Assembly (NCBI GenBank): GCA_026545225.1
Contig: CM048848.1
Coordinates: forward strand, 13,682,853 to 13,746,852
Direction of reading: 5' to 3'
Origin: Cornus controversa
Taxonomy: Eukaryota > Streptophyta > Magnoliopsida > Cornales > Cornaceae
DNA length: 64,000 nucleotides
The notes beneath the pieces are model-generated. The model ran no database searches and was not told the origin of the DNA. It saw only the letters and a list, made by a program, of their open reading frames with translations. Positions 47,216-59,358 of this stretch are shown piece after piece. A program made the translations under genes and the position numbers. Position 1 is the stretch's first letter. Every line of letters begins with the position of its first letter.

Positions 47216-49762
47216 TTAAACTCCCCCTTTTTTCATTTAATGTCAAAAACCACCTAACTTCTTTCTCCCCCTTTTTGACAATGAAAGTCAAAAGGGTAGT
47301 AGAATAGGAAGTTAGTAAGGAGGAATGATGAATTTTCTGTCATGTCTTGAATCACCCCAATCTATGTCTGGAAATGCTATAAGAGATAGGTGTAAAAAGG
47401 GAGTGTAATGTAATTCATGATTAGCTATGCCCTTATAATACATTGAAAACCTTTTGACAATCTTTAAGTGTGAGAATTTTGAAGCACTTTGAAATTTTGT
47501 AGAAAACGTGTGATTATGTCTTAAAACAGTGAAGTGCAATGAGTTTTTAAATTTGGACCTATCAATGCTAGTGTGAATGCACTTGGTAGTAGTCATTGGT
47601 TCAGAGTTATCTATGCTACACTTTTTCACTTTAGCACATTTGCATTCAACGCTAGTGGTACTTTCATGAATAGTGTACGCATTACTAGATACTCTAAATG
47701 TAGAAAGAATGGTCTTCCTTGATACTTTGTCAATAACTTTGCAATCATCTTTATCAAATAGAACTAGATTACCATTATCACAAGTTGATTGGTACTAAGT
47801 AAATTGTGTTAAAGACCTTCTAGATAGAGCACATTCTCTAATTTAGGCATTTCTTTGGTTTCAGGTATTGTGCCTCTTCCAACTATTTTTTCTTTTTTAT
47901 TATCACCAACGATGAAAAGGCCACCATCATATTTTTCTAAATAGCTAAATTTGGTCTTGTCTCCTGTCATGTGCCTAGAACACCCACTATCAATATACCA
48001 CTTTGTATTATCATTATAAAATTTCGACGAAGTGCACACAAGCATGCTTAAATAATTCAATTTCTTTGGGATCCATATGATTTTAGTCTTCACAAAACCT
48101 CTTGATGATTTAGATACAAGATGCAAGTGAACATCAGTCTTCCTAATTTATATGGGTTTTAAATTCATATATTTGGGGCATGCATTGATCCTAGAGCCAT
48201 ACTTTGCCCAAGATTGATGATAATTGAAAAGCATTGAACAATAACTCATATTTAGGTCTAGTAACAACATCTATGAGAGGATATGAAATGTAGATACTTC
48301 CATTTTTTGGTTTGACAAAAACTGAGTGAGTTTTGTTTGATTGTACTTGAGTGGCTTTGTCATCATTAAAGCTAATACCTGTCTTGCCAAATTGCTTTGT
48401 GGATTGTTCCCAAATTTCATTCATCTTTTGTCATCTCTCTTCTAAGAATGTGTTAAGCTCAAGTTTGCACCTCTTTGTACTCCAACTAGCTTTTAGGGAT
48501 CTATTTTTGGCAAGGTAGCAAACAATTAGTGAAATAGGGCAAAAGGTCAACAATTTTACCCTTATAAGATTGATGAGTAGCTCATTTGACTTCTACAGTT
48601 CTAAATTGACCATTTTCAACTACTTCTTCTGAGCGCTGCACTTTTGAGCTAATCTTTCACATTCTGCAAGGACTTTATCAATTGCGGGATCCTCTTCATC
48701 TTTAGATTCTGAATGATCAATTTTTGATTCTTGTATTTCAATAAATAGATAAGCTTTTTCATCACTCTCATTAGATGGATCTTGTTGCTCCTCCTCTGAA
48801 CTTGAAACCCCACCAGCGTAAAGAGCCTTTTTAATGCACTATCCTTTGAAATTTGGGGCACTATAATACTTTTGCTTCTTTGTTTTGGGAGCATTACGAC
48901 AATTCACAATGTAATGTCCTTGTCTTCCGCATCCAATACAAATTTGGCTTTGTAGTTGCTTGGACTTCTTTCTCATCTTGAACTTTCTTAATTTTTTTGC
49001 CACATACATTATTTCATCTTCAGACTCTTCTGAACTTGATCCTTGCTTGCTTGAAACTTCAACTTCCTTAGCTTTCAAAGCTGATTCTTTCTTTGATACT
49101 GAGGGAGGTCCAATTCTCATCTCATAGGTAGTGAGAGATGATTCTAACTCATCAATGGACATTCTGGAGATATCTTAATCTTCTAGTATAGTCCCTTGGG
49201 ATTGAACCTTTCAGTCATGGTGAGCAGTATCTTTTTGCACACCACGTTGTCTTCGATTTCTTCACCAAGGGATGTCATGTCATTGAAAACCTCCTTGATT
49301 TTGAAGAAATAATCAGCCACAGTTTCTTTCTCATCCATCTTGATACCATCAAACTTAACTAGATGAAACTGAATCTTGTTTTCTTTGATGGTGTTGCTTC
49401 CTTCGTGATCAGTTACAAGTGAGTCCAAAATTTCCATTTCACTTTTGCAATTCTTGACTCTTGTGAATTCTTGCTTTTGTAATGCCCTGTATAAGGCATT
49501 TCTAGGCTTCCATCAACTGATTTTGCCAACTTGTCGGCTGCTGAGAGGTTTGTAAGATCAAAAGTGACAACACCTTCTATTGTCGCATGCCAAACGTCAT
49601 AGGAGATAGATAATAAGAAATCCTCCATTTTAATCCTCCAAGTGTCAAAACTTGTGCCATCAAAAATAGAAGCCTTGTGGGTAGAACTACCTTTAGTCAT
49701 ACTTAGGATCTTTACTGTCGATGGTTAAACTAGGAAATACAAAGTTGTGCTCTGATACCAAT
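47216..49762 (-). pseudogene. Copia D internal region: gag-protease joined to an RNase H remnant
   Basis: From the primer-binding site (about 49,749-49,760) leftward: gag with STHKASIFDGTSFDTWRIKM (49,700-49,413, frameshifted), LVKFDGIKMDEKETVADYFF (49,437-49,183), a CCHC knuckle CIGCGRQGHYIVNC (49,162-48,839), and protease WYIDSGCSRHMTGD (48,126-47,809). The frame 47,629-47,312 ends with FPDIDWGDSRHDRKF, which matches the RNase H DADWAG..DRKSTSG block. Integrase and reverse transcriptase are absent, so this is a non-autonomous deletion derivative. Two polypurine tracts (near 47,221 and 47,264) follow. Confidence 0.75.
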
Positions 49763-52471
49763 TGATGAACCTTGAGGGGGAGGGGGTGAAAATGTTCTTC
49801 GATTTTACTTCCTAATATTGTAAGTTTGGCTGGCATATGCAATCACACAATTTGATGGATGAACGGATTTATATAGGAAAACCCCAGGCTGGGGAAAAAC
49901 CTCTTCGAACTGAGCTCCACTATGTCTGAAAGGGTAGTAAAGTAATTATCTCAATCACTCTCTCACTCACCCAACTCACAACATAGTTCACTCTAGCATT
50001 CACCCAGTTCACAGCCTCTCTAAACCTGAACCACTCTCACCAAATCTCACAATAGCTTTTCCACTCTCAATCCCAACTTAGGCTTCCCAAAGCCTAAGCA
50101 ATCTCACCTCAATCTCACCATAATCACTCACACTCCCCCTGTCCAAAGTATCCTAATACTTTGACTATACATAGTGATAGTGGAGTCTGTTCGATGTCTT
50201 GAACAACGACAAAGTCTTCAAGCTATGTATGTTGATCTTCAAAGGTTGATCTTTAAATCTTCAAACTCTGATAGTTAGTCTTCAAGGTCCAGTATGACAT
50301 TGACTCGGTCACTTGTCTTCTTGGAAAATCATGACACTTGAACTTCTTCAATGATAGGCTTCAATAAATACACCCTTAAAGTGTAGTTGTAACCATCTTA
50401 TAGAAGTCCACTCTTTCAAGGAATCTCGTCCTCAGCTTCTTAGACTTCCATTCAACTAGGTCTAATTCTTTTTAACAGCTTTCTTGGTACTACTTGGTCT
50501 GTGTACCCGTTATTTAAATATACTTGGTAACAACTAGAGTGGAATATAGTACCACAGAGCTCATGTAAATATGTATATAAATGACATCATAATTAGCAAT
50601 TCCAAATCCTTAGTATGAATTCCAAATTCAACAACTCCGAAATATGGAATTCAAAAAATAGAATTCACCAATTTAGCATTTTAATTTCCAAATCAACACA
50701 ATTAACAACTCAAATCAGCAACATTTAATTTCCAAAACAACACTATGTAAGTTGCAAAATCAGCACTATTAATAGCTCAAATCAGCAACATTTAGAAGTC
50801 AAAATCAGTAACTTATTGTTCACAAGATTGCATTATATGATCACTAAAAAACAGCATATAAGTTCATCACAAATTAACATATAAATTCAACAAAATGCAT
50901 TTTAAATGGCTGCCTGTATAAATCAGCAACATAGCAATTCCAAGACAATAAAAAGATTTCAGCAGCAAGATTCAGAAAATAGATTATGCATTTAAGTTAT
51001 TCAGTTAGCAAATTCTGCATTTATATAATCAACAATATATCAACTTAAATGGCAGCGTGCAAAAACAATCAACATATAAGATTCAAAATATTAAATCAGC
51101 AATCTATCAACTCAAATGGCAACATAGTATAAGCTCAAAAAATAGCAATGTATAAGCTCAACAATCAGAGAAGTATAAGCTCAAAGATTAGCTCGTATAA
51201 GAAAACAAAATCAGCATTGTATAAGTTAACAAATCAGCAAGTCTAGCATAAACCGAATTTTAGATAATTCAGCAGAGACTAATTCCCAGCAAATTCAACT
51301 AGAATTCATTTCCAGAAAACATATTCAGTCCATAGAAACTTCTAGCAACAGGTGATCTTATTCAGCACGTAAAATTTCTAGCAACAAGTGATCATATTCA
51401 GCACATAGAATTCTAAAACACTTAAACACATGAGAAACTTAAATAAAAAATTCAGCAATTAATTTCCCAACCAAGAAAATTTTCCATCAAATAAGATTTT
51501 TTGAACAAGTAGGAAATTCTGTAAATCAGATTTTTTGAAACAAGTAGTAAACTCATCAAATTAGATTTTTCAAGAACATAATGCTATCAATATGAAGGTC
51601 AACATTGAATATCAAGAAACTACACAGATTCATCATGTCTAAAACATAAAACTCATAAAACCAAATCATAGAGCATTAGTGATCTAAGAATCGCAACAAC
51701 TTATAGAAATTGGAAGAATCAAATCATGAAGATCAAAGGGTAGGCCAGCGAATCAACTAGGATGAGAACGAAACAAAATAGGGTTCTATATTACTAGATC
51801 AACTGTGAATGATTTGAAATTGAACGTGGTTAGAGTATACAATAATCCAAAATTCATGTCTATGGATCGACGAGCTCAATGAAGCTGAACTGATGTGCTG
51901 GCGATGATGATTACTCTTGTATTTGAAGTCTCTGTATAGCTCATCGAAGAGAAGGTAGAGCCTCTCTGTATATGTTCAATTAAGTGAAGTATGGAACCTC
52001 TGTATATGATCGATCAAGACTGACATAGTCAATTTTTGAAATCAATGAAGTCGCATAGAATTACTTGAGGATGCCAACAACGAAGATGAGTGACAACTGT
52101 GAAGATGCCGGCGGACATGGTTCCACTTTCTCTCATAGTAATCTCACTGTCACTCTCACTGTTAGTTTCTCTTTATTCTCTCTATTGGTCTCTCATTATT
52201 GGCACCGATATGATCCCCTCATAGTTTCTCCCTTTCCATTTTCCTCTTTAATTGCGCTAAAAAAGATCCCCTCACTCACACACACCCTCTCTGTATATCT
52301 TTTCTTCTCTCTATACACAGCGCTGCATAACAGAACACTTTTCTTTTATTATCTCACCTCACCTTTTCACCTCACCAAACAACATATGTCTCATGTATAT
52401 GAAAATACCCTCTCATTTCTCTTGTCCTTTATATAAAATATACATATATATATTAATAACATCTATATATC
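49763..52471 (-). mobile_element. 5' LTR of Copia D, interrupted
   Basis: Collinear with 44,159-46,868 of the 3' LTR at high identity, then replaced after CATCTATATATC by a Tekay-like LTR starting TGTAAGGACC. The remaining U3 (about 350 bp) is not found on the far side in this window. Confidence 0.85.
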
Positions 52472-53621
52472 TGTAAGGACCGTGACCATTTTTGGCCGGT
52501 TTTCTTGAATTTTCATTTAATTGTCATATTAAGACATTAAATGATTATATATGTGTTTTAAATGTAAAATGCATGTTTAGATAACTTATTTAAGGTTTGG
52601 AGAAGTTTTTGGAGAGTTTGGCAAAAGTTGACTTTTTCGGGTCCGGTCAACCTAGGGGCACGGGTCCCGTGGGCCCAGAAAATCCAAAAGTCTCAGAATA
52701 ACCTCAAATTTTTAGAATAGCTTAAATAAAATATTTGACGCGCAACGGAATTGATTTCGTGTCAATCGGAGTTACAGAACTCCAAAAATGAGCCCAAGAA
52801 GGTTTAGTGAAAAGGTGATGGCATACTTGTAATTATGAGTAGGTCATTTAGGCTATAAATAGCCATGAGAACTCAGTCATTCTCACTCTCTTCTCCCAGC
52901 CGTGTAAGCATCTATACATGTATATACATAGCATCTTCATCTTCTTCCTTTCTTCATGAATTTTGAGGGGCTTCGGGTGAGAGTTTGATTTCGCCGAAGA
53001 AGGAAGAAATGATCTACGCGTTGAGAGCTTGAGATTGATCGGTCCAAAAATCATTTTTGGAGAAGGTTGATCTTTTGGGTGAGATTTAGGCGAATTCAAT
53101 TGGAAGCTCTTCCAATTTGAGGTAGGGATGTTTAACTCATAAAATCCGGGATTCTTGTGAGTATGTTGGTTGTCTATGACAACCAATTGGTTATGTGGGA
53201 TAAATAGATGTTCCTTAATGTTCAAGCATGCTATTTTATATCATTAAATGTGATCATAATGTTGGTTGATATGATTGTATGCTTATAAATGCCTTAGAGA
53301 AGTTTATGAGCATGTTGGGATTGATTTTTGAAATTATGTTGGTGGACTTATGTATAATTATAAGGGTGACTTTCATGTGTTTGATAAATTGCTCTAAAAG
53401 CATTGTGAAGGATGTGTGGTTATGTGAAATGTAGAGGTGTGAAGCATGTTCATTGTAAATGCATATGATGCCTAAATGGAAAATTGTTTAAGTGTGATTG
53501 TTAGATGCCTTATTAGTTGCAAATTGTGAATGTACATTTGATAAAATTGTGGGGTTCATCTTCATTAGTGTGGTGAGGGAGGCAAGCAATATGAACGGTG
53601 GAATCCATTCGGTAAAACGGT

Positions 53622-53747
53622 GAGGTATTCCGATAAAGGTAACCCTCATGAGGTATTCCGGTCAAGGTACCCTCATGGATTGATATGTAGTGAGGTATTC
53701 CGGTAAAGGTAACCCTCAAGAGGTATTCCGATAAAGGTAACCCTCTA
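53622..53747 (+). repeat. tandem GAGGTATTCCGGTAAAGGTAACCCTC-type doublets (28 bp)
   Basis: Four units start at 53622, 53650, 53692 and 53720, so two doublets of 28-bp period are set 70 bp apart. They lie in the transcribed part of the LTR, downstream of its TATA box. Confidence 0.8.
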
Positions 53748-54465
53748 TAGGTGGGACTGGTTGTCCACGGGAATTGGAGACCAATATGTGAGAAGGATGA
53801 GGGAGTTGTGCATATCATGTTGCATTCTACCTTATTTGTGATATGGTTGTGTTGTGTGCATGAATTCTCAATATGTTAAATGCAAATGTATGATCATGTG
53901 GTATTCACGGAGTTGGTGGAATTATGTTTTAAATGTTTCTACTGAGCTTGTGGTTGCTCATCCCATGTGGATTAACATTTTTCAGGAAATGGAAAGGAGG
54001 TGATGGAGACTCCCTAATAGAACATTGGCGTGGAGTGGTTTTGGTCCTTTTAAAGACTTTATGTTGTTTTGTTGGAATGCATGTCCAGATTGTGGACCAT
54101 ATGCATGGTATGAATATGTAAAGACCATTTGTATTCCAAAAACATGTATCATTCGTGCCTTACGGTTTCATGCACTAAAATCTAAACTTGTTGGGTGTGA
54201 AAAGATGACGGTTTAATTTATGTAATGCCCATGGCGGCACTTGATTCATTTTGATGATGTTTCCATTGTGAATGAGTTGTGTTCGTGAAAGAAATGATTC
54301 ATTTTGGTGTATGAATTCAATTATGAATATGATCTTGAATGTGAGATTGGTGTTGGAACCTTTCATTTATGTTATTAATCATGTACGAGGGCTTCTAGGA
54401 TGATAGAATGTTGATTGGGCTCCAAATGGATCATATATAGGGTTGTTGGAAGTCTCGGGAGGTGC

Positions 54466-54732
54466 ATTTCGATCAATCGAGATTTCATTTCGATCAATCT
54501 AAATGCCTATTTCGATCAATCGAAACCCCCATTTCGATTGATCGAAGGGGTGATGATTGATGGTGATTTTTAGAGTCCAAATAGTAGGAATTTCAATCAA
54601 TCGAAGTCCCATTTTCGATCAATCGAGATATTACAGGTCTGGGGTCCCGAGAGGGTGAAAATCTCGCAAGCATTTCGATCAATCAAGATTCAATTTCGAT
54701 CAATCGAGATGCCCATCTCGATCAATCGAAAT
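54466..54732 (+). repeat. palindrome array of the Tekay-like LTR
   Basis: Nine copies of TTTCGATCAATCGAAA or close variants. The TCGAT starts are 54469, 54490, 54512, 54534, 54593, 54615, 54675, 54696 and 54718, giving steps of 21, 22, 22, 59, 22, 60, 21 and 22 bp. Confidence 0.9.
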
Positions 54733-55246
54733 TACTATTCACAGCTTTTTTTCCAAAACTTCATTTCGATATAATTTCTTCGTTTTAGATCGGAATTGAG
54801 TGTGGTTTTTTTTAAACTCCAGTATTTTTGGATTCTCTATCTAATGGTGTAAGCCTCAGTTTTATATCCCATACCCAAAAAGTTTTGAGGCTCAAAAGTG
54901 AGTGATTCTCAAGGGTGTGGACAAGTAAATGTTCACTAAGGTGTGTGATTCGATATCTGGCTCATGGGGATTGGTTAAGATGGATTTGTGTGCATTCATA
55001 TGCAAGAATTGGGTTAAGCTTCCGCGGTGAATGAGGGTAATGAGGCTCTATTGGGCTAAATAGACAATTTAACCTTCGGTTCTCCGAGAGTTAGAAATCG
55101 GGGTGTTATAGCATGGTATTAAACCTTGATACTAATGCATGAGTGTAATTAAGATTGTTCATGGGGTTGAGTGAACGGGTTCACACTCAAAATTTGGGGT
55201 CGGTCCGGGGGAGTCCCTGCGGTCCGGGTTTCGGGGCGTGATAGAA

Positions 55247-55258
55247 TGGTATCAGAGC
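55247..55258 (+). other. primer-binding site of gypsy F
   Basis: Reads TGGTATCAGAGC after a 3-bp gap from the LTR end. Confidence 0.9.
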
Positions 55259-55748
55259 ACTAGGTCGAATACCTAGGGGCGACGGGTAATAGATGGGTTA
55301 CTTGTAGTTTCATGACATGTTAAGACCTTGGGTTTGAAAACCTAGGAATGTGTGTAGACACGACGTAGTTGATATGAAAACTTATGTGCATGTGAAATGT
55401 GCTTACATGATAAAATGTTAAGTGCTAAGTGATAACATGTATTGTATGTCATATGTTGAATTGAGAACATATTTTTGTGATAACATGCATATATGTTATG
55501 TGTTGACTTGAGAACATGTTTATGTGCTTAAATATGTTTTGTAAAGCATGTTTATATGTTCCGTATGCAAATGATAACATGTGGTTATGTTGTGAAATGG
55601 TTGATCATGTTGAACATAAAACATGTGATAAGTTGTTGTGTTGAATCATTTCTTGAATTGATAGAAACTTGCCACCTAGACATCGTAGAGGAGGAATTGG
55701 GGGTGGTGTTCCCGAGGGAGATCGTTTGGTTGCTAACATGACCGCGGC
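55259..55748 (+). pseudogene. gypsy F leader and first codons of gag, truncated
   Basis: About 410 bp of untranslated leader, then a plus-strand frame from 55,669 reading PPRHRRGGIGGGVPEGDRL, typical of chromovirus gag starts. The expected ATG is TTG here. The frame is cut after about 27 codons, where copia gag on the opposite strand begins. Confidence 0.55.
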
Positions 55749-56557
55749 ATTCCTTATACTTCTTTCTCATCTTGAACTTTCTTAATTTTTTTTCCACATA
55801 TGAAATTTCATATTCAAACTCTTCTGAACTTGATCCTTGCATGCTTGAAACTTGAACTTCCATAGCTTTCAAAGATGATTCTTTCTTTGATACCAAGGGA
55901 GGTCCAATTCTCCTCTCATAGGCAGTGAGAGATGATTCTAGCTCATCAATGGACATTCTGGAGACATCTTTATCTTCTAGTATAGTCCCTTAGGATTGAA
56001 CCTTCCAGTCATGGTGGACAGTATCTTTTTGCACACTACTTTGTCTTTGATGTCTTCACCAAGGGATGTCATGTCATTGACAACCTCCTTGATTCTAAAG
56101 AAATAATCAGCCACAATTTCTTTCTCATCCATCTTGATACCGTCGAACTTAACTAGACGAAACTGAATCTTATTTTCTTTGATGGTGTCGCTTCCTTCGT
56201 GAGCAGTTACAAGTGAGTCCAAAATTTCCATTGCACTTTTGGAATCCTTGACTCTTGTGAATTCTTGTTTTTGTAATGCTTTGAATAAGGCATTTCTAGC
56301 CTTTCCATCAACTGATTTTTCCAACTTGTCGGCTGTTGAGAGGTTTACAAGATCAAGAGTGACAACGCCTTCCAATGTCATATGCCAAATGTCATACAAA
56401 ATAGATAATAAGAAATTCTCCATTTTAATCCTCCAAGTGTTAAAACTTGAGCCATCAAAAATAGGAGCCTTGTGGGTAGACCTGCCTTTAGTCATACTTA
56501 GGATCTTTATTGTCAATGGTTAAACCAGGAATTGCAAACTTGTGGTCTGATACCTAT
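55749..56557 (-). pseudogene. Copia E gag fragment (Copia D family)
   Basis: Frame 56,516-55,977 is a continuous 179-codon gag with APIFDGSSFNTWRIKMENF, NALFKALQKQEFTRVKDSKS and FDGIKMDEKEIVADYFF. After one stop, 55,956 onward continues MSIDELESSLTAYERRIGPP up to the join at about 55,749. It is less broken than the gag of Copia D. The primer-binding site (56,546-56,557) is mutated (AGGTATCAGACC). Confidence 0.8.
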
Positions 56558-57249
56558 TGATAAACCTAGAGAGGGAAGGGGTAAAATGGTTTTTCATTTT
56601 TACTTCCTAATATTGTAAGTTTGGCTGGCATATGCAATTACACAATTTGATAGACACACAGATTTATAGAGGAAAACCCCAAGGTGGGGAAAAACCTTTT
56701 CGACCTGAGCTCCACTATGTCTGAAAGGGTAGTAAAGTAATTATCTCAATCACTCTCTCACTCACCTAACTCACAACATAGATCACTCTAGCACTCACCC
56801 AGTTCACAGCCTCCCTAAGCCTGAACCACTCTCACCAAATCTCACAACAGCTCTTCCACTCTCAATCCCAACTTAGGCTTCCCAAAGCCCAAGCTATCTC
56901 ACCTCAATCTCACCACAATCACTCACACTCCCCCTGTCCAAAGTATCCTAATACTTGGACTATACAAAGTGATAGTGGAGTCAGTTCGATGTCTTGAACA
57001 ATGACAAAGTCTTCAAGCTATGTATGTTGATCTTCAAAGGTTGATCTTCAAATCTTTAAACTCTGATAGTTAGTCTTCAAGGTCTAGCATGACATTGACT
57101 CGGTCACTCGTCTTCTTGAAAAAACATGACACTTGAACTTCTTCAATTATAGGCTTCAATAAATACACCCTTAAAGTGTAGTTGCAAACATCTTGTAGAA
57201 GTCCACTCTTTCAAGGAATCCCATCCTCAGCTTCTTAGACTTCTATTCA
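56558..57249 (-). mobile_element. Copia E LTR fragment
   Basis: Collinear with 49,763 onward of the Copia D LTR for about 690 bp, then broken at TTCTATTCA by a Tekay-like LTR in minus orientation. Confidence 0.85.
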
Positions 57250-57947
57250 TGTCACGCCCCGAAACCCGGATTGCCGGGACTCCCCCAGACTGACCCTGAA
57301 TCCCGAGTGTGAACTCGTTCACTCAACCCCATGAATGATCTCAATTACACTCATGCAATAGTATCGTGGTTTGATACCATGCTATAACACCCCAATTTCT
57401 AACTCCTGGAGAGCCGGAGGTTAAACTGTCTATTTTGCCCAATAGATCCTCATTACCTCATTCACCGCGGAAGCTTAACTCAATTCTTGCATAAAAATGC
57501 ACACAACTCCACCTTAACCAATCCCTATGGGCCCTATATCGAATCACACACCTTAGTGGAAATTTACTTGCCCACACCTTTGAGAATCACTCACTTTCAA
57601 GCCTCAAAACTCCATATGTTTGGAATCTGAAATTTACACCTACACCATTGGATAGAGGATCTAAAAATACTCAAGTTAAAAAAAAATCACACTCAATTCC
57701 GATCTAGAACAAAGAAATTACGTCAAAACGAAGTTTTAAAAAATGCTGTGAGTAGTAATTTCGATTGTGCGAAATGCCAATCTTGATTGTGCGAAATAGT
57801 CATCTCAATTGTGCGAAAAAAATCTCGATTATGTGAAGATTTTACCCTCTCGGGACCTTGAACCTGCAATATTTTGCACGATCGAAATGGGGGTTTCGAT
57901 TGTGCGAAATTGCCCCTGTCAGGACCCTAAAAACCACCATAAATCAT
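57250..57947 (-). mobile_element. Tekay-like LTR, 3' part, minus orientation
   Basis: Reads CCGGGTTTCGGGGCGTGACA at its end, matching the end of the gypsy F LTR. About 700 bp remain; the rest is displaced by gypsy G. It carries six palindrome sites (plus-strand starts 57761, 57783, 57805, 57825, 57874, 57896), in which TCGATCAATCGA has become TCGCACAATCGA. Confidence 0.85.
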
Positions 57948-59356
57948 TGATGTGGCTAAACTTGAATTATATTGTAAGCTTATTTTTGCCCCTTTTATCA
58001 AAATATAATTTAACCACTCGCAAGAGCACGAATCTTTGTAGATACGGTTCTATATAGAGGGTATCGATCCCACGAGGACTAATCGTTAATTGTCTTAAAG
58101 AAAGATTAATTCCACTTTAATCCTAAAAACAAGGTTTTGATTTTTGTTTATAAAACTATTGCATGAATGTAAAAACAATAAATTTAAAGAGTTAAAAGTT
58201 GGGAGAGAGAACTAGGGTGGTTTCCACCACTAGCCATTCACATGTCCATGAGTGTAGCAAGCTTGGGATTCATAAATTAAATGTCTAACAATGTCATTAG
58301 GCTTGTGACCTCAATGACATATCAAAAGATTAATGTGTGTGCAACCTATCATAATCCATCTTCAACAAGCATAGCTCTTCAACCTAACTAATTACCCTAC
58401 TCTCTAAGTGAACCTAAATGTATCCAAACTACCTTATCTTGGCATGGTTTATACAAGCAAACACAACACATTCATTTAAACACCATTACCTAGCCATCAT
58501 TTGCCCTTCTTGTGGAAGAAGCAAATGTTGTGCATTCACAAGATAGATTTTACTCTAAGACAAGAATAAAACCAACATCAAATGAATATATATAAGAGAT
58601 ATATAAGTGTACATTGTCACTAGACTAAATAATCAACATTTAAATACAAATCCCAAAATGCTACAAGAATGAACAAGTTTACATAGCTAGGGGTATCAAC
58701 CACACCCTAGTAGAGAAGTTAGTTGGTCATGGCAGCCTTGCACTCTTCCATTGATGGAGAAAATGAAGCTTCAAGGTCTGGTTTAGCTCCTTCTTCTCCT
58801 CTCCCGAATGTCTCTCCTTGTGTATGTCTGATGTGTATGAGAGATATGAGAGAATGGCTTCTTTGTGTGCTTTATGGCCTCTTTTTCAACCTTGGGCCCA
58901 CCATAAATATATATATATCAATATATATACCAACTATATCAACAATGTCTCCAAATGTCTTGTTCAAGTCAGACAATCCCTCTAAGTCGTGCAAAAAGGA
59001 GGATTTTGTTGCAAGTGGGAAGAGCAGGTGAGCAAGTGGACAAGTGGGTCTGCAAAATCTCGATCAATCGAAATGGGAATCTCGATTGATCGAGATTTCG
59101 ATTAATCGAAATCAAGTCTCGATCAATCGAGATCTCAATTGATCGAGATCAAAATCTCGATTGATCGAGATGCCTTGGCTTCAATTCTGAATTTTGCTCT
59201 TCAGCTGCAGATGGCCTTCAACATTGCTCCTTTTGGTACAAAACCTGCAATACATCAAAAATACAAAAATACCGTAAACGTATCTCGGTAAACGTAAAAA
59301 TGGGACTAATATATGCAGTAAAAAGGGTTCAAATGCATAGTATTGAACACTTATCA
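57948..59356 (-). mobile_element. 3' LTR of gypsy G
   Basis: 1,409 bp from TGATAAGTGTTC, directly after the polypurine sequence AAGTTTGAGGGTG, to TTAGCCACATCA. TATA-like stretch at 58,905-58,931. Six palindromes of the CTCGATTGATCGAG type lie upstream of it, starting at 59060, 59082, 59098, 59119, 59135 and 59157. It is inserted in the Tekay-like LTR. Confidence 0.85.
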
Positions 59357-59358
59357 CA

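Larger units (their letters stand above)
52472..55243 (+). mobile_element. Tekay/Del-like gypsy F 5' LTR
   Basis: Opens TGTAAGGACCGTGACC and ends TTTCGGGGCGTGATA, three bases before a primer-binding site: 2,772 bp. TATA box CTATAAATAG at 52,853-52,862. It contains a 28-bp tandem doublet repeat (53,622-53,747) and nine TTTCGATCAATCGAAA-type palindromes (54,469-54,729). Long LTRs with a tRNA-Met primer site fit the Tekay/Del chromovirus lineage, but no pol is present to confirm. Confidence 0.75.

Noticed and set aside
52065-52436. 123-codon plus-strand frame
   Set aside because: Within the 5' LTR of Copia D. The matching part of the 3' LTR has a differently broken frame, and composition is CT-repeat driven.
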